Counted from the stretch's first letter, positions 26,564-35,490 are shown. The stretch is 64,000 nucleotides of DNA from Staphylococcus pseudoxylosus (GCF_003697915.1 NZ_RCVN01000001.1:310001-374000); one strand, 5' to 3'. Notes: generated by a model not told the origin, from the letters alone. Numbers and translations: made by a program.

Positions 26564-27070
26564 TTACTTAGAGTTTCTTTCTTCAACAACTACGTTTGTT
26601 ACTATACTAAATCCTGGATTGTGCACATGTTCAGACAAATCAGGAATGATAAACCCTTTTTCTGTTACGGGGAAATATTCTGTTACTCTTTGTTTTTCTG
26701 TTTTACTAAAATATGAAACTCGGACTTTAGACTCTGGATCTATTTCTACAACACGATATTTTTTATAATCGTGTGCATCTAGCGTCCACTCAATATAATT
26801 TATAACATCTTTCTTTGTGAGTACATTTCCGAATTTTAATGGAAACTCTAGATAACGCGGTTCAAAAGTATGTTTCTTTTGTTTATCATATGCAGATATT
26901 CTCACGATTAAATGTGGTCCCGCAATCTCTTGATAATCTCCTCTGTCTGCCCCTACTTTAAATAAATCATGATCCATAGCTGATGCATTTACTTGAGAAT
27001 TAAATACTGGCGTAAAAGCAACACTGCTAGCTATCAAAGAAACTACTATAACTTTTTTATAATTTTTCAT
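26564..27070 (-). CDS. Secreted protein with a possible MAP (Eap-like) beta-grasp domain
   Basis: A 168-residue protein with a clear signal peptide (MKNYKKVIVVSLIASSVAFT ... VNASA, about 1-31). The mature part runs LTKKDVINYIEWTLDAHD, KYRVVEIDPESKVRVSYFSK, VTEYFPVTEKGFIIPDLSEH and FSIVTNVVVEE. This follows the helix-strand order of MAP repeats of Eap/EapH proteins (xIxxKVKxxL, ISxxDLxLSKxAxYTVxF, VxDL, IxxIxVNV). EapH proteins inhibit neutrophil serine proteases. Assignment is by eye; a superantigen-like beta-grasp is an alternative. Confidence 0.5.
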   Translation of the reverse strand: MKNYKKVIVVSLIASSVAFTPVFNSQVNASAMDHDLFKVGADRGDYQEIAGPHLIVRISAYDKQKKHTFEPRYLEFPLKFGNVLTKKDVINYIEWTLDAHDYKKYRVVEIDPESKVRVSYFSKTEKQRVTEYFPVTEKGFIIPDLSEHVHNPGFSIVTNVVVEERNSK

Positions 27071-27537
27071 TTGAAATCACCTCTTTATTTTTTTATATAA
27101 TAACACAAAATTTGAATAAATTTATTATTTATTTGTTACAATTTTTTGACAAACAAAATAACGGTTGAATTATGTACCAAAGAGAACAATGTCTGACTAC
27201 AAAAATTAAAATAACTCACCTCTTTAATTAAGCGAATTGTTTTCTTCATGATTTTTTAATTTAAATTTATTTAATTTAGCACATACAAAACTAACACTTG
27301 TTTATGTAAGGAATAGTTTATGTTCATAAATATTATCTTTGTACATTCAAACAACCAATCAATCATCCCTATTATATGTACATAATAAGGATGATTCACT
27401 TCGAGTTAAGCATTATACTTTTGCCCAATAAATGTATACACTAACTAGTAATTCATATATCGGAACCTAAAAAAGGGATGCACTTATATAACAGTACATC
27501 CCTTTCATTTGAATAAATGTTTTAATTAATACTTGTT
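27071..27537. other. Non-coding stretch with a large palindrome and a terminator
   Basis: No gene is seen. It holds a 36-bp near-perfect palindrome at 27361-27396 and the terminator of the YagU-like gene (AAAGGGATG/CATCCCTTT, 27472-27505, T-run on the minus strand). Confidence 0.6.
27361..27396. repeat. 36-bp palindrome
   Basis: Arms of 15 bp (AATCATCCYTATTAT) with one mismatch around a central ATGTAC. It has no U-run on either side, so it is not an obvious terminator. It may be an operator or a relic of a mobile element. Confidence 0.6.
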
Positions 27538-28035
27538 TCACTTCAACTCATTTTTATATACAAAATATCTTCGAACAAATTCTATAACCATCAACCACGC
27601 AACATGACCTAACAATTCAGATAAATGTTCGTGAAACGGTTGCTCTAAAGCATTTGGAACGACACCCATTATTGGCATGAGAATTAAATGAAAGACTATC
27701 CAAACAGCGAGACCAAAAATAGAACCATAACCAATTGCTACTTTTGAAAAATATTTGACTAGTATAATATAAATGAACGCAAATACTATTGAAAAACTAA
27801 AATGAACAATAAAACTTACCCAAGGCATTGATTGTTCTGAAAATTGATAACTCATATGTGTAAAATCCGAACTAAAACCAAACTTTTGTAGTAATTCTTG
27901 TGGCGGATTAGTGGCATTACGCTCTGGTGTTCTAGGTGGCAGCATAACTTCCCACCCTAATTTCACAATTCCCGATAATAACCCACCAATGATAGTAGCA
28001 TAAATAATTTGAGCAAATGATAATTTTTCTTTCAT
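27538..28035 (-). CDS. YagU-family inner membrane protein
   Basis: The start is placed at ATG 28035 (MKEKLSFAQIIYATIIGGLL) behind AGAGGAG. The 165-residue protein has four hydrophobic segments and the family features KLGWEVMLPPRTPERNATNPP near the start and HEHLSELLGHVAWLMVIEFVRRY near the end (DUF1440/YagU). YagU is linked to acid resistance in E. coli; the role here is unknown. Monocistronic. Confidence 0.8.
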   Translation of the reverse strand: MKEKLSFAQIIYATIIGGLLSGIVKLGWEVMLPPRTPERNATNPPQELLQKFGFSSDFTHMSYQFSEQSMPWVSFIVHFSFSIVFAFIYIILVKYFSKVAIGYGSIFGLAVWIVFHLILMPIMGVVPNALEQPFHEHLSELLGHVAWLMVIEFVRRYFVYKNELK

Positions 28036-28271
28036 TTTAAATTCTCCTCTATACGTCAAAATGGCAATAATTTTTAAAATTTTATCAAATTTAAATAGAG
28101 GAAACAATATAATTATTATTTATAATTTGTCTATTTTTCGACATTAGTATTATTAAAAAATGTTTTTCAAATCAATTAGATTTAAAAACATCTTTCTGTA
28201 AGTTTCTTTCACAAAATAAACTCATCTCACTATATAAATGATTTGCTCAAAACTATATCATTAAGTAATCT

Positions 28272-28703
28272 TTACAGTTTGAGATGTAAAATGGGATAAT
28301 GTCTTCCTTGTTGATCCTTTTGAGATTCTTTATACTTTTTAAATCCATTTTTGATATAAAAATTTACAGCATTATAATTATCTTTATTTACATCAACATA
28401 TAGAACTTTGTTTTCTTGAATTAGATATTGTAGTATTTCAGTACCATATCCTTTCAGAAAATATTTTGGATCTATAAAAAGCATTTCTAAATTTTGTTCG
28501 TTTGTACCTGAGAAACCAATGGCTTCGTAGTCATTAAACCACAAATCAGCTTCGACAAATTTAAAATATGTAGGAATTTCAGCTTTTAATTCTAATCTAT
28601 CCTTTTCTTTTAAAAAATCGTGAGTTGCAATTACAGATTTTTCCCATATTTCTAGTGCTTTTGGGTAATCTTTTTCTTGAAGCTCTATTTTTGTTAATTT
28701 CAT
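28272..28703 (-). CDS. GNAT-family N-acetyltransferase
   Basis: A 143-residue enzyme. IWEKSVIATHDFLKEKDR near the start is typical of the YjaB-type subgroup. The acetyl-CoA loop is IDPKYFLKGYGTEIL (about 80-94), followed by VDVNKDNYNAVNFYIKNGF, the closing helix and strand. The loop has L-K-G-Y-G rather than Q-x-x-G-x-G/A, an acceptable variant. Acceptor unknown. Confidence 0.82.
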   Translation of the reverse strand: MKLTKIELQEKDYPKALEIWEKSVIATHDFLKEKDRLELKAEIPTYFKFVEADLWFNDYEAIGFSGTNEQNLEMLFIDPKYFLKGYGTEILQYLIQENKVLYVDVNKDNYNAVNFYIKNGFKKYKESQKDQQGRHYPILHLKL

Positions 28704-28828
28704 ATTTTATCTCCTTTCTCTTAATTTATAACCCCATAAATTAAGTTTATCACTGTTCTTTATCCCCATAATCTTACAAAGTGGATAGTTATTTCACTGA
28801 TCCTCTTTTTTAATTATATTACTTCTTT

Positions 28829-29251
28829 CTAAAATATATTTGGATTAGAAAACTTTTCTTGAAAAGCAAGTAAACTCTCCTTAACAAAATTACAATCTTT
28901 ATCTTTAAAATGGATTGCAGCTTCATGTTTGAAAGGCAATCTATCTTTCATAATTTTAACTCTATCGTTGAATAAATCTTCTATACTACCGTAATTCATT
29001 ATATCTTCATTTAAACAATCGGGTATTGTTAGTAATTCACTGCCTATAGTGTATGCACTAAATAATTGATAAAACGACTCGTCATCAATTGAATCTAAAT
29101 ATAGTAATTCTCTTCTTTTATCTCTTGGATGCTTAAACAATTTGTAAAAAAACTTAGTTATATCATTTTTTTCTTGATAATATCTTTGTTCTGCAGAACT
29201 TTCATTTTCCAATAATTTTAAGTAACTATTTATATTTATATTTAAAGACAA
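28829..29251 (-). CDS. Hypothetical soluble protein (140 aa)
   Basis: The best start is TTG 29251 (LSLNININSYLKLLENESSA) behind GAGGTG. An upstream GTG lies inside that ribosome site. The protein is mixed helical with many acidic residues (LDSIDDESFYQLF, DCLNEDIMNYGSIEDLF). No family recognised. It borders a decayed 0.8-kb stretch, so it may be accessory. Confidence 0.55.
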   Translation of the reverse strand: MSLNININSYLKLLENESSAEQRYYQEKNDITKFFYKLFKHPRDKRRELLYLDSIDDESFYQLFSAYTIGSELLTIPDCLNEDIMNYGSIEDLFNDRVKIMKDRLPFKHEAAIHFKDKDCNFVKESLLAFQEKFSNPNIF

Positions 29252-29260
29252 TAATAACAC

Positions 29261-30056
29261 CTCATTGATATTCTTTATTATAAATACCCTATATAATAAA
29301 TATTAAAATATTTTCGAACGAATAAAATAACCAAATAAATATAATGAATAACACATTGGTATTTTGAAATGTCGTACAGTACTAGAGCGATATTTACAAC
29401 TACCACTTTAATCGTATTTATGCTAATGTTTGCCCATTAGCTATAAACCTTATGGTAAAAATTATATTAGTCTTTCTCCAGATACCTTATGGAATTCAAT
29501 TTCTAATTTGTATTCATCTGGTGCGTCTGAGTTTGTTATCTTCATAGTATTAATTCAAAAGAATGGAATAGTGTTACTAGCTTTAACAATATCCTTTGTA
29601 AAGAAAAATTGTTTACCCTCTCCAGTATAGGCTGAGTTCAAAATCATGCTTGCTTCGTATCATATAGCTATTCAGGATTAATTCCTGAAATTAATATATC
29701 TTGAAACTCTTGAAAAGTTTTACGCCAATCTAAATTGGGTTACATGTAATCACCTCAAGAATATAAAAGAACACTTGCTCTCGTTAATCGATTCAACATT
29801 ACTTTTCACAACATAAAACAGTTAATTTCATATTATTGCAAAAGGAAATAATAATCTCCAATTAAAAAGCCTATTTCAATTTTTACAAAATTATAATCAA
29901 TATAAAATGTAGTTAACTAAATAATAGGAAAAGTTGGATAGATATTTAAATCTGTAAAATTATTAAAAAAACCCACCTAGCCATTTAGATGAGTTTTAAG
30001 TGATGGGTTTCTAGTGATAATAATCGGAAAAACACAAAATGCTTAATCATTTGAAA
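29261..30056. other. Decayed stretch with gene fragments
   Basis: No intact gene is visible. It holds a relic of a YolD-like start (minus, 29470-29550: MKITNSDAPDEYKLEIE, then a stop) and, at about 29672-29745 (minus), a broken ORF with a stop right after its ATG (NPNLDWRKTFQEFQDILISG). The sequence upstream of the latter resembles the leader of the intact yolD gene at 36153, with a degraded SOS-box-like GAACACTTGCTC. Confidence 0.5.
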
Positions 30057-30797
30057 TTACCAAGGTACAACGCCATCATTATTTGTAAAAGTGATGTTTT
30101 TATCTTTTCTATCTTGTTCTACTAACTCAATAACTCTTTTAATACCTTCATCAATTGAACGTGCTCCCATTTTTTTAGCTGTTTCTGGATCTAAACCTCC
30201 AAATTCAGTGGCTACCATTCCTGGATCAACTAGATCTACACTGATATCATAACCTTCTTTTTCTAATTCTTTTGATAATTGAATAGAATACATATTTAAA
30301 GCAGCTTTTGAAGATTGATAACCTGCGACACTCACATCATATACAATTGAATCTTTATCTAAAACTGAATTAAGAGATCCCATCATACTAGACATATTAA
30401 TGATTTTTGCTTCTTTCTCTTTTTGAAGCAACGGTAATATTGCTGAAGTTACATTAATAACACCAAAAACATTAACATCAAATTCATTTTTCACTTTAGT
30501 GACATCAAGTTTAGATGGACTAGAAGCTTCTAAAGCTACACCTGCATTATTAATTAAAATATCTAAAGCGTTTATTTCTTGAGCTGCACTCTGCACAGAA
30601 TTTATATCAGTAACATCTAGTTGAACTGTAGTCACAGACAAACCTTTTGATTCTAATTCCTTCACAATAGATTGACCATCTTGTAAACTTCTTGCACCTA
30701 AGATAACATGATAGCCTTTCTCCGCTAACACTTTTGAAATTTCTTTACCCATTCCTCTAGTAGCACCTGTTACTAGTACTTTCTTTTGGTTATCCAT
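30057..30797 (-). CDS. Short-chain dehydrogenase/reductase
   Basis: A 246-residue classical SDR. The cofactor motif is VTGATRGMGKEI (about 10-20), the structural motif is NNAGVA, and the catalytic residues are Ser in INMSSMMGS and Tyr-Lys in AGYQSSKAALN. NADP(H) is suggested by the R in ILGARS. Substrate unknown. Its terminator (AAAACATCGA/TCGATGTTTT, 30941-30986) lies just outside the island attachment site at 31006. Confidence 0.9.
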   Translation of the reverse strand: MDNQKKVLVTGATRGMGKEISKVLAEKGYHVILGARSLQDGQSIVKELESKGLSVTTVQLDVTDINSVQSAAQEINALDILINNAGVALEASSPSKLDVTKVKNEFDVNVFGVINVTSAILPLLQKEKEAKIINMSSMMGSLNSVLDKDSIVYDVSVAGYQSSKAALNMYSIQLSKELEKEGYDISVDLVDPGMVATEFGGLDPETAKKMGARSIDEGIKRVIELVEQDRKDKNITFTNNDGVVPW

Positions 30798-30940
30798 AAT
30801 TTAAAACACCCTTTTCATGTTAAAGTTGCAAACATTTAATTACTTCCCTTTTGAATTAAGTATAAACCTTATCGATTTATTGAGTTTCAGATTAGAAATC
30901 TATTTATTTCGTAAAGTATTGTGTATTCATTAGTTCATAA

Positions 30941-30986
30941 AAACAAAAAACATCGAAACCTATCATATCAAGGTTCTCGATGTTTT
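30941..30986 (-). terminator. Terminator of the SDR gene
   Basis: A 10-bp stem with an inner GGTT/AACC pair, followed by TTTTTTGTTTTT on the minus strand. Confidence 0.8.
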
Positions 30987-31005
30987 CAGTAAGCATTTTT
31001 TATGT

Positions 31006-31022
31006 AATTAACGGAGAGTGAG
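31006..31022. repeat. Left attachment site of the tRNA-Ser island
   Basis: AATTAACGGAGAGTGAG, identical to 40606-40622 in the tRNA-Ser end. About 75-110 bases after it comes a terminator-like fragment that equals the 3' end of the HTH gene at 35128 (reading EYAKAHLNE-stop on the minus strand, 31134-31099). Confidence 0.85.
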
Positions 31023-31309
31023 TACTTTTCCAAACGCCTATTTTATAGTGTTTAAACGATTTTCTTGTCCGTTTATCGTCCGTTTATAAACAACCCACCT
31101 ATTCATTTAGGTGGGCTTTTGCGTATTCGTATATTAATATTATATACCAAATTAAATAGCGAAATAACAAATATTTATATAAAATATTAATCATTTTTAT
31201 AAACATTATTTAGTTTTATGTATATTCAATATATTTGATATAAAAAATGATTTTTAGTATCCTTTTTCTATGTTTAAATTTAGACTTTTCTGAAAAAAGG
31301 AGGATACTT

Positions 31310-32518
31310 TTGAATAATCTATATAATATTCACAGGATAAAAGGAAACTGGCTAATTCTCATAGCCATTATTATGGTTGCATCAACTTTACGCGCTCCTT
31401 TAACTTCTGTAGGACCTGTTATTAATGATATTATCCAACAATTTAATATTAATGACGGTATTGCAGGATCACTAATAACAATCCCACTATTTATTTTCGC
31501 TATTATTTCCCCTTTAGTATCGAAAGTTACATACTACTTGACTATGTCTCGTACTATTTTATTATCAACGTTATTGTTAGTTTTATCTTTAATTTTACGT
31601 GTAGCTGGGGATTTCACACTATTTATTTTAGGTACCATACTTTTAGGAGTAGCAATTGCATTTGGAAATGTACTTTTACCAAGCTATGTAAAATGGTACT
31701 TTCCAACTCAAGTTGGTATAGTAACAGGTATTTATAGTAGTATGATGCATTTCACTGCGGGACTTGGCGGAGGTTTAAGCATTCCAATATCTTCGGTATC
31801 TCAATTTGGTTTTAGATTATCTTTATCTTCTTGGGTTATATTTGCTATTGTCTCTATCTTTCTGTGGATTCCCATCGTAACAAAGAATAGCAAAATAGAG
31901 AGAAAAACTACCTCTGCTAATCAAAGAAACAAAGCAAATAAAACTAACATAGTTAAATCAAGAATTGCTTGGATAATTGCTGCTGCCATGGGTTTTCAGG
32001 CTATGATTATTTATACTATCGTTATGTGGATGCCATCTATATTAATAGATAAAGGAGTGGATTCTTCAACAGCAGGTTTTTTATTTATGCTTAATCAATT
32101 TTCACAAGTACCAATGACATTTATTGTACCTATCATAGCTTACAAACTAAGCAACCAGCGTATTTTAGCTATCATTATAACCACATTATTTTTACTAGGT
32201 TTTAGTTTTTTATTTTCTCATTCTTTAATTTTATTATTTATTGGGGTTATTATATTAGGTGCAGCTATGGGCGCATGTTTTAGCTTTTGTATGATATTAT
32301 TTTCCATTAAGGCTCGTACAGATAATGGTAGCGTAATGTTATCCGGATTTGGTCAATCGATAGGCTATTTAATCGGCGCCATAGGTCCAGTACTTGTAGG
32401 ATATCTATATGATATAACACACAGTTGGAATTCAGGGATTGTTGCATTATTTATTATGTCTCTATTATTCTTAATATTTTCTTATAGCGCTTCAAAAAAT
32501 AGAGTAATAGAAGACTAA
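31310..32518 (+). CDS. MFS transporter, CynX/NimT-like
   Basis: I place the start at TTG 31310 behind AAAGGAGG (NNLYNIHRIKGNWLILIAII), giving 402 residues. Twelve hydrophobic segments with a basic central loop (about 195-225, KNSKIERKTTSANQRNKANK). STLRAPLTSVGPVIN in the first helices is the hallmark of the cyanate/2-nitroimidazole (CynX/NimT) transporter group. Substrate unknown. It is the main cargo of the tRNA-distal island element, followed by terminator 32631-32651. Confidence 0.85.
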   Translation: MNNLYNIHRIKGNWLILIAIIMVASTLRAPLTSVGPVINDIIQQFNINDGIAGSLITIPLFIFAIISPLVSKVTYYLTMSRTILLSTLLLVLSLILRVAGDFTLFILGTILLGVAIAFGNVLLPSYVKWYFPTQVGIVTGIYSSMMHFTAGLGGGLSIPISSVSQFGFRLSLSSWVIFAIVSIFLWIPIVTKNSKIERKTTSANQRNKANKTNIVKSRIAWIIAAAMGFQAMIIYTIVMWMPSILIDKGVDSSTAGFLFMLNQFSQVPMTFIVPIIAYKLSNQRILAIIITTLFLLGFSFLFSHSLILLFIGVIILGAAMGACFSFCMILFSIKARTDNGSVMLSGFGQSIGYLIGAIGPVLVGYLYDITHSWNSGIVALFIMSLLFLIFSYSASKNRVIED

Positions 32519-32724
32519 ACAAAGTACTATATAATAAATTAATTCAAACTATTATATCAATATTTAAACTCCCATCCAGTAGTTAGCTTATTTTCACACT
32601 ATATATAATTATACTTTAATACAAAAAAATTCCCCACCATAAAGGTGGGGAGTTTACAAATTTTATTTTCGCTCATTTCTTAGAATTACTTAATAACTTA
32701 TCAAAAAAGAAGGCTATATTCAAG
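32519..32724. other. Intergenic region with terminator
   Basis: Contains the hairpin TCCCCACC-ATAA-type loop-GGTGGGGA (32631-32651), the likely terminator of the MFS gene. No gene is seen. Confidence 0.6.
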
Positions 32725-32889
32725 TTACCATTTTTTTAATTTAATTATTAGTTTATTTATGTGTTTAGAATAATCTTTACCCTTTTTCTCTTTTATTTTA
32801 CTATTTATTTTATGAAGTATTTTTTCAAACTTTCCATTCTCCACATATTTCCTTATTCCACGTTTTATAATACTTACACCTACTAACAT
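32725..32889 (-). CDS. Possible small basic protein (54 aa)
   Basis: A lysine-rich ORF (MLVGVSIIKRGIRKYVENGK, then alternating K/I helix) with a weak ribosome site. It lies in the island between the MFS gene and the frameshifted gene. It could be a relic or chance in AT-rich DNA. Confidence 0.25.
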   Translation of the reverse strand: MLVGVSIIKRGIRKYVENGKFEKILHKINSKIKEKKGKDYSKHINKLIIKLKKW

Positions 32890-32990
32890 AATTTTACTTA
32901 ATCATACAGCAAAATTGTAAATTCAATGTAGTCATTTTATTGAATTTATGTAAAAGCACCCAGTGACATGTGTGGGTGGTTGAAAGGATT

Positions 32991-33285
32991 TCAATCTTGC
33001 TCTATCGACATTTCTTGAACATACATAAATTCTTTATGGTCTAACATCTTACCAGTAACACTTTTTAGCGATACGCTTTCAATCGGTTCTTTAATAGTAA
33101 CGTACGCCTTCATATTCTTCGATGTCAGTATCTAAATAAGAAGGAAACGCTTCTTCTAATGTGAAACTTTCACTTTTTATATAATTAATTGCAGAGTTTT
33201 TCTGAGTATAAATTTTTTCGCCTAAATCTATTTGGTGGTCTTCATATGCTTCCCCATTGTCATAAATAGGTAAATGCGCAAACAT
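32991..33285 (-). pseudogene. Frameshifted hypothetical gene
   Basis: The frame from ATG 33285 (MFAHLPIYDNGEAYEDHQID) runs to VRYY and a stop at 33091. The neighbouring frame carries on from the same place as YVTIKEPIESVSLKSVTGKM and ends at 32991 (QEMSIEQD). The total length is off by one base, so a single indel near 33105 explains it. Function unknown. It fits decay of the tRNA-distal element. Confidence 0.55.
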
Positions 33286-33484
33286 TTAATAACTCTGTTT
33301 TATTAATCATTTTTTATATTATACAACAAAAAAATAGGACAAGAACGTAAGTGCCTACCCTTAATAATATAGTAGTATAATCACATTGAGGCGAGAAATA
33401 GTAGCCTTCTATATTGCACCCCATTTATTTATATTTAATCATGCCAATTCCATTTTAATACGCCCCAATATTTCTCTGATTTAA

Positions 33485-33862
33485 TGCGTTCCTTTACCTG
33501 GTACAAAAACTAAAAATTCAAAGAGAGATGTTGAAGTTAATCAAAAAGACATAATTTTAATTAATTCTAAGTTGTCTAACTTACCTCGCAGAATTGATGG
33601 AAAGTTATTTGCTTTAAGTCATACCGCAGTAAATAAATCTTTTAAGCACGCGAAAAAAGTTGTTGGTTTAGATGATGACAATGTAACCCCCTACTCACTT
33701 AGACACACTCACACATCTTATTTACTTTCTAAAGGCTTACCGATTGAATATATTAGTAAACGTTTAGGACATGCAAGCATATCAATAACTTTAGACACAT
33801 ACTCTCACTTGTTAGAAGAACATAAAAAAGAGCAAGGACGTGTCAGAGAATTATTCTCTTGA
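33485..33862 (+). pseudogene. C-terminal fragment of a tyrosine integrase
   Basis: The frame opens at 33485 after a stop, with no start codon. It encodes LPGTKTKNSKRDVEVNQKD, then PYSLRHTHTSYLLSKGLP, SKRLGHASISITLDTYSHLL. These are the last catalytic boxes (R-H-x-x-H, G-H, nucleophile Y). It aligns with the intact integrase at 39405 (LPGTKTETSDRTIDIPKMD). The N-terminal two thirds are missing. It ends about 60 bases before the attachment-like site at 33919. Confidence 0.85.
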
Positions 33863-33873
33863 CACATATTTGA

Positions 33874-33931
33874 CCCTCACTCTCCGTACATAAAGCTTAT
33901 CATATCAAGCTTTATGTACGGAGAGTGAGGG
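33874..33931. repeat. 25-bp perfect inverted repeat containing the attachment core
   Basis: Arms at 33874-33898 and 33907-33931 are exact complements around an 8-nt centre. Each arm holds the tRNA-end sequence (GGAGAGTGAGGG) plus AAGCTTTATGTAC. No U-run follows. It looks like an attachment-site copy that has become inverted-duplicated. Confidence 0.8.
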
Positions 33932-34085
33932 ATTTTAAAAACTTCGCTAGACCAGTGTTCAAGCCATTTTATTGGCGTTCTGTTGGCGTAAAACTTATTT
34001 TACATGACTTAACTAATCTTATCTAAACATAATAAAAACCCGTCAAATCAACGTTTTACTTACGTCAACTTAACGGGAATTAACC

Positions 34086-34102
34086 AATTAGCGGAGAGTG
34101 AG
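34086..34102. repeat. Internal attachment site between the two island elements
   Basis: AATTAGCGGAGAGTGAG, one mismatch from the outer cores. The 100 bases after it repeat those after the left site at 31012 (GCTTTTCCAAACGC..TTTTATAGTGTTTA..TTCTTGTCCGTTTATAAACAACC), so a second element begins here. Confidence 0.85.
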
Positions 34103-34359
34103 TGCTTTTCCAAACGCTTATTTTATAGTGTTTACACGATTTTCTTGTCCGTTTATAAACAACCCACCTATTCATTTAGGTGGGCTTGTGTATTTATAAT
34201 AGAATCAAGACAAAAAGAACTTCTTCCCCACTCCTAAAAATTACTTAAAAAGCTCAATTTATTATTTTAAATATTGAAAGTAATATGTTGTTTTGTTAAA
34301 CTCACAAAAGATTATGTTAAATAAATCTAAATAACACAAGGAAGAATGGAGTTGGAATT

Positions 34360-34821
34360 ATTAAAAAGAAATTTATAAGTACTATTAGTGGTGTGATTTT
34401 ATTATCTTCAGTAGCAATTGCTATGCCAGAAACACCAGCAAACCCTATAACTTCATCTAATCATGAAGCTCAAGCTGCCAGTAAAGGGTTTAAATATTTC
34501 ACTACAGTTAATGGATCTACTGCTGCAAGTGATTTTGCAACTAAGTCAGTTGGATATGCAGCTGCCGGAGGTTTAGGATACTTAGCAACCGGAGGAGCAG
34601 GTGCAATAGTTGCAGGAACTGTCGGTGGACACCTATCTGCAGGTCTAAGTGGCATAAAAACTGTATACATAACAGATAAACAATACATTAATAAAGCAGG
34701 TCAAATAGAACATCATGCAACATTATATAAAAACAAAAGTAAAACTAAAAAAGCAGGAACTGCAAAATGGATAACTTCTACAACTTATCCAAATGGAAAT
34801 AAAGAAGCAGGTCATAAATAA
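34360..34821 (+). CDS. Secreted Gly/Ala-rich protein without a standard start codon
   Basis: The frame is open from before 34348. A GGAG site (34348-34351) is followed by ATT-AAA-AAG-AAA-TTT, exactly where ATG-AAA-AAG is expected, so translation would need an AUU start. The next candidate (GTG 34393) would cut off the charged signal-peptide start. The product is a signal peptide (IKKKFISTISGVILLSSVAI) then a Gly/Ala-rich helix (SVGYAAAGGLGYLATGGAGA) and a basic tail (YKNKSKTKKAGTAKWITSTT). It may be a bacteriocin-like or toxin-like peptide, or a recent pseudogene. I do not recognise the family. Confidence 0.5.
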   Translation: MKKKFISTISGVILLSSVAIAMPETPANPITSSNHEAQAASKGFKYFTTVNGSTAASDFATKSVGYAAAGGLGYLATGGAGAIVAGTVGGHLSAGLSGIKTVYITDKQYINKAGQIEHHATLYKNKSKTKKAGTAKWITSTTYPNGNKEAGHK

Positions 34822-34824
34822 TGT

Positions 34825-34860
34825 AATAGTCCATGTATTTAATTAAATACATGGACTATT
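34825..34860. terminator. Perfect 36-bp palindrome, bidirectional terminator
   Basis: AATAGTCCATGTATTT and its exact complement around AATT. It lies between the convergent secreted-protein gene and the small membrane gene, and overlaps the last codons of the latter. Confidence 0.75.
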
Positions 34861-35045
34861 ACTATTAATATACCTAGAAACAAATAAAAATAAAAGCCTA
34901 CCCATAGGCTTTTATTATCAATTTTCACTTCTTTATCTGAAAAACTTCTCCTTTTTTGTTGAAACTTACCTACAGATACTTGAAATAACAAACATATAAT
35001 AATGAATGCTACTATAAATAGTACGCTTAATACCACATTAAGCAT
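34839..35045 (-). CDS. Small two-helix membrane protein (68 aa)
   Basis: ATG 35045 follows GGAGGTG. Two hydrophobic segments (VVLSVLFIVAFIIICLLFQV; WVGFYFYLFLGILIVIVHVF) flank a basic loop (GKFQQKRRSFSDKEVKIDNK). It faces the secreted protein gene. If that gene makes a bacteriocin, this would be a candidate immunity protein, but that is speculation. Confidence 0.6.
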   Translation of the reverse strand: MLNVVLSVLFIVAFIIICLLFQVSVGKFQQKRRSFSDKEVKIDNKSLWVGFYFYLFLGILIVIVHVFN

Positions 35046-35127
35046 TTAAACACCTCCTTTTTTTAGTCTATTAAAATTTTCAACTTTATTCAATTGCTTT
35101 ATTGACTTTGAACTTCAGAAAATCTAC

Positions 35128-35319
35128 CTATTCATTTAGATGGGTTTTTGCGTATTCGTATAGTTTTTCAGTTGTCTTTAAAGTCAAATTGTCTATATCA
35201 CGATTTCCATTTCTCAATGTAGATATAACCGTCTGGCTAATACCTGTGCTCTTATATATCTGATAACCAGTTAAATCACTTTCTATTAGTTTTTTGATTG
35301 TCTGTTTGTATTCACTCAT
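35128..35319 (-). CDS. Small helix-turn-helix protein
   Basis: The start is ATG 35319 (MSEYKQTIKKLIESDLTGYQ), overlapping the stop of the upstream 39-residue peptide (ATGAGTGA). It is a single HTH domain, with GYQIYKSTGISQTVISTLRNG as recognition region. Its 3' end with a hairpin also occurs as fragments at 31099-31134 and near 34170, next to both other attachment sites. It may be the regulator of an ancestral left-end gene pair. Confidence 0.7.
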   Translation of the reverse strand: MSEYKQTIKKLIESDLTGYQIYKSTGISQTVISTLRNGNRDIDNLTLKTTEKLYEYAKTHLNE

Positions 35320-35431
35320 AATTATCACGCTCTATCTTTTTATTCAAAAAATACAAATGTGTTTTTCTTCCTACGAATAATAACAACGGTAGGCATAAAA
35401 TAAATATTGATAGATACATTTGAAATGTCAT
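35312..35431 (-). CDS. Small membrane peptide (39 aa) coupled to the HTH gene
   Basis: ATG 35431 lies behind GGAGG. One transmembrane helix (MYLSIFILCLPLLLFVG) is followed by a basic tail (RKTHLYFLNKKIERDNYE). The stop overlaps the start of the HTH gene, so they are translated together. The size and charge pattern are those of small toxic or regulatory membrane peptides. Function unknown. Confidence 0.5.
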   Translation of the reverse strand: MTFQMYLSIFILCLPLLLFVGRKTHLYFLNKKIERDNYE

Positions 35432-35474
35432 ATTTGAAAACCTCCGATAAATGTAATATACTTCAAGTGTAAGG

Positions 35475-35490
35475 AGGAGCCCGAAGGCTC
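35475..35490 (-). terminator. Short GC-rich hairpin after the structured RNA locus
   Basis: GGAGCC-TTCG-type loop-GGCTCC stem (minus strand), followed by TCCTTAC. It lies between the 44-residue ORF and the membrane peptide. Confidence 0.6.

Noticed and set aside
29430..29630. Plus-strand ORF in the decayed stretch
   Set aside because: It lies antisense to a recognisable broken YolD-like start and has no ribosome site.
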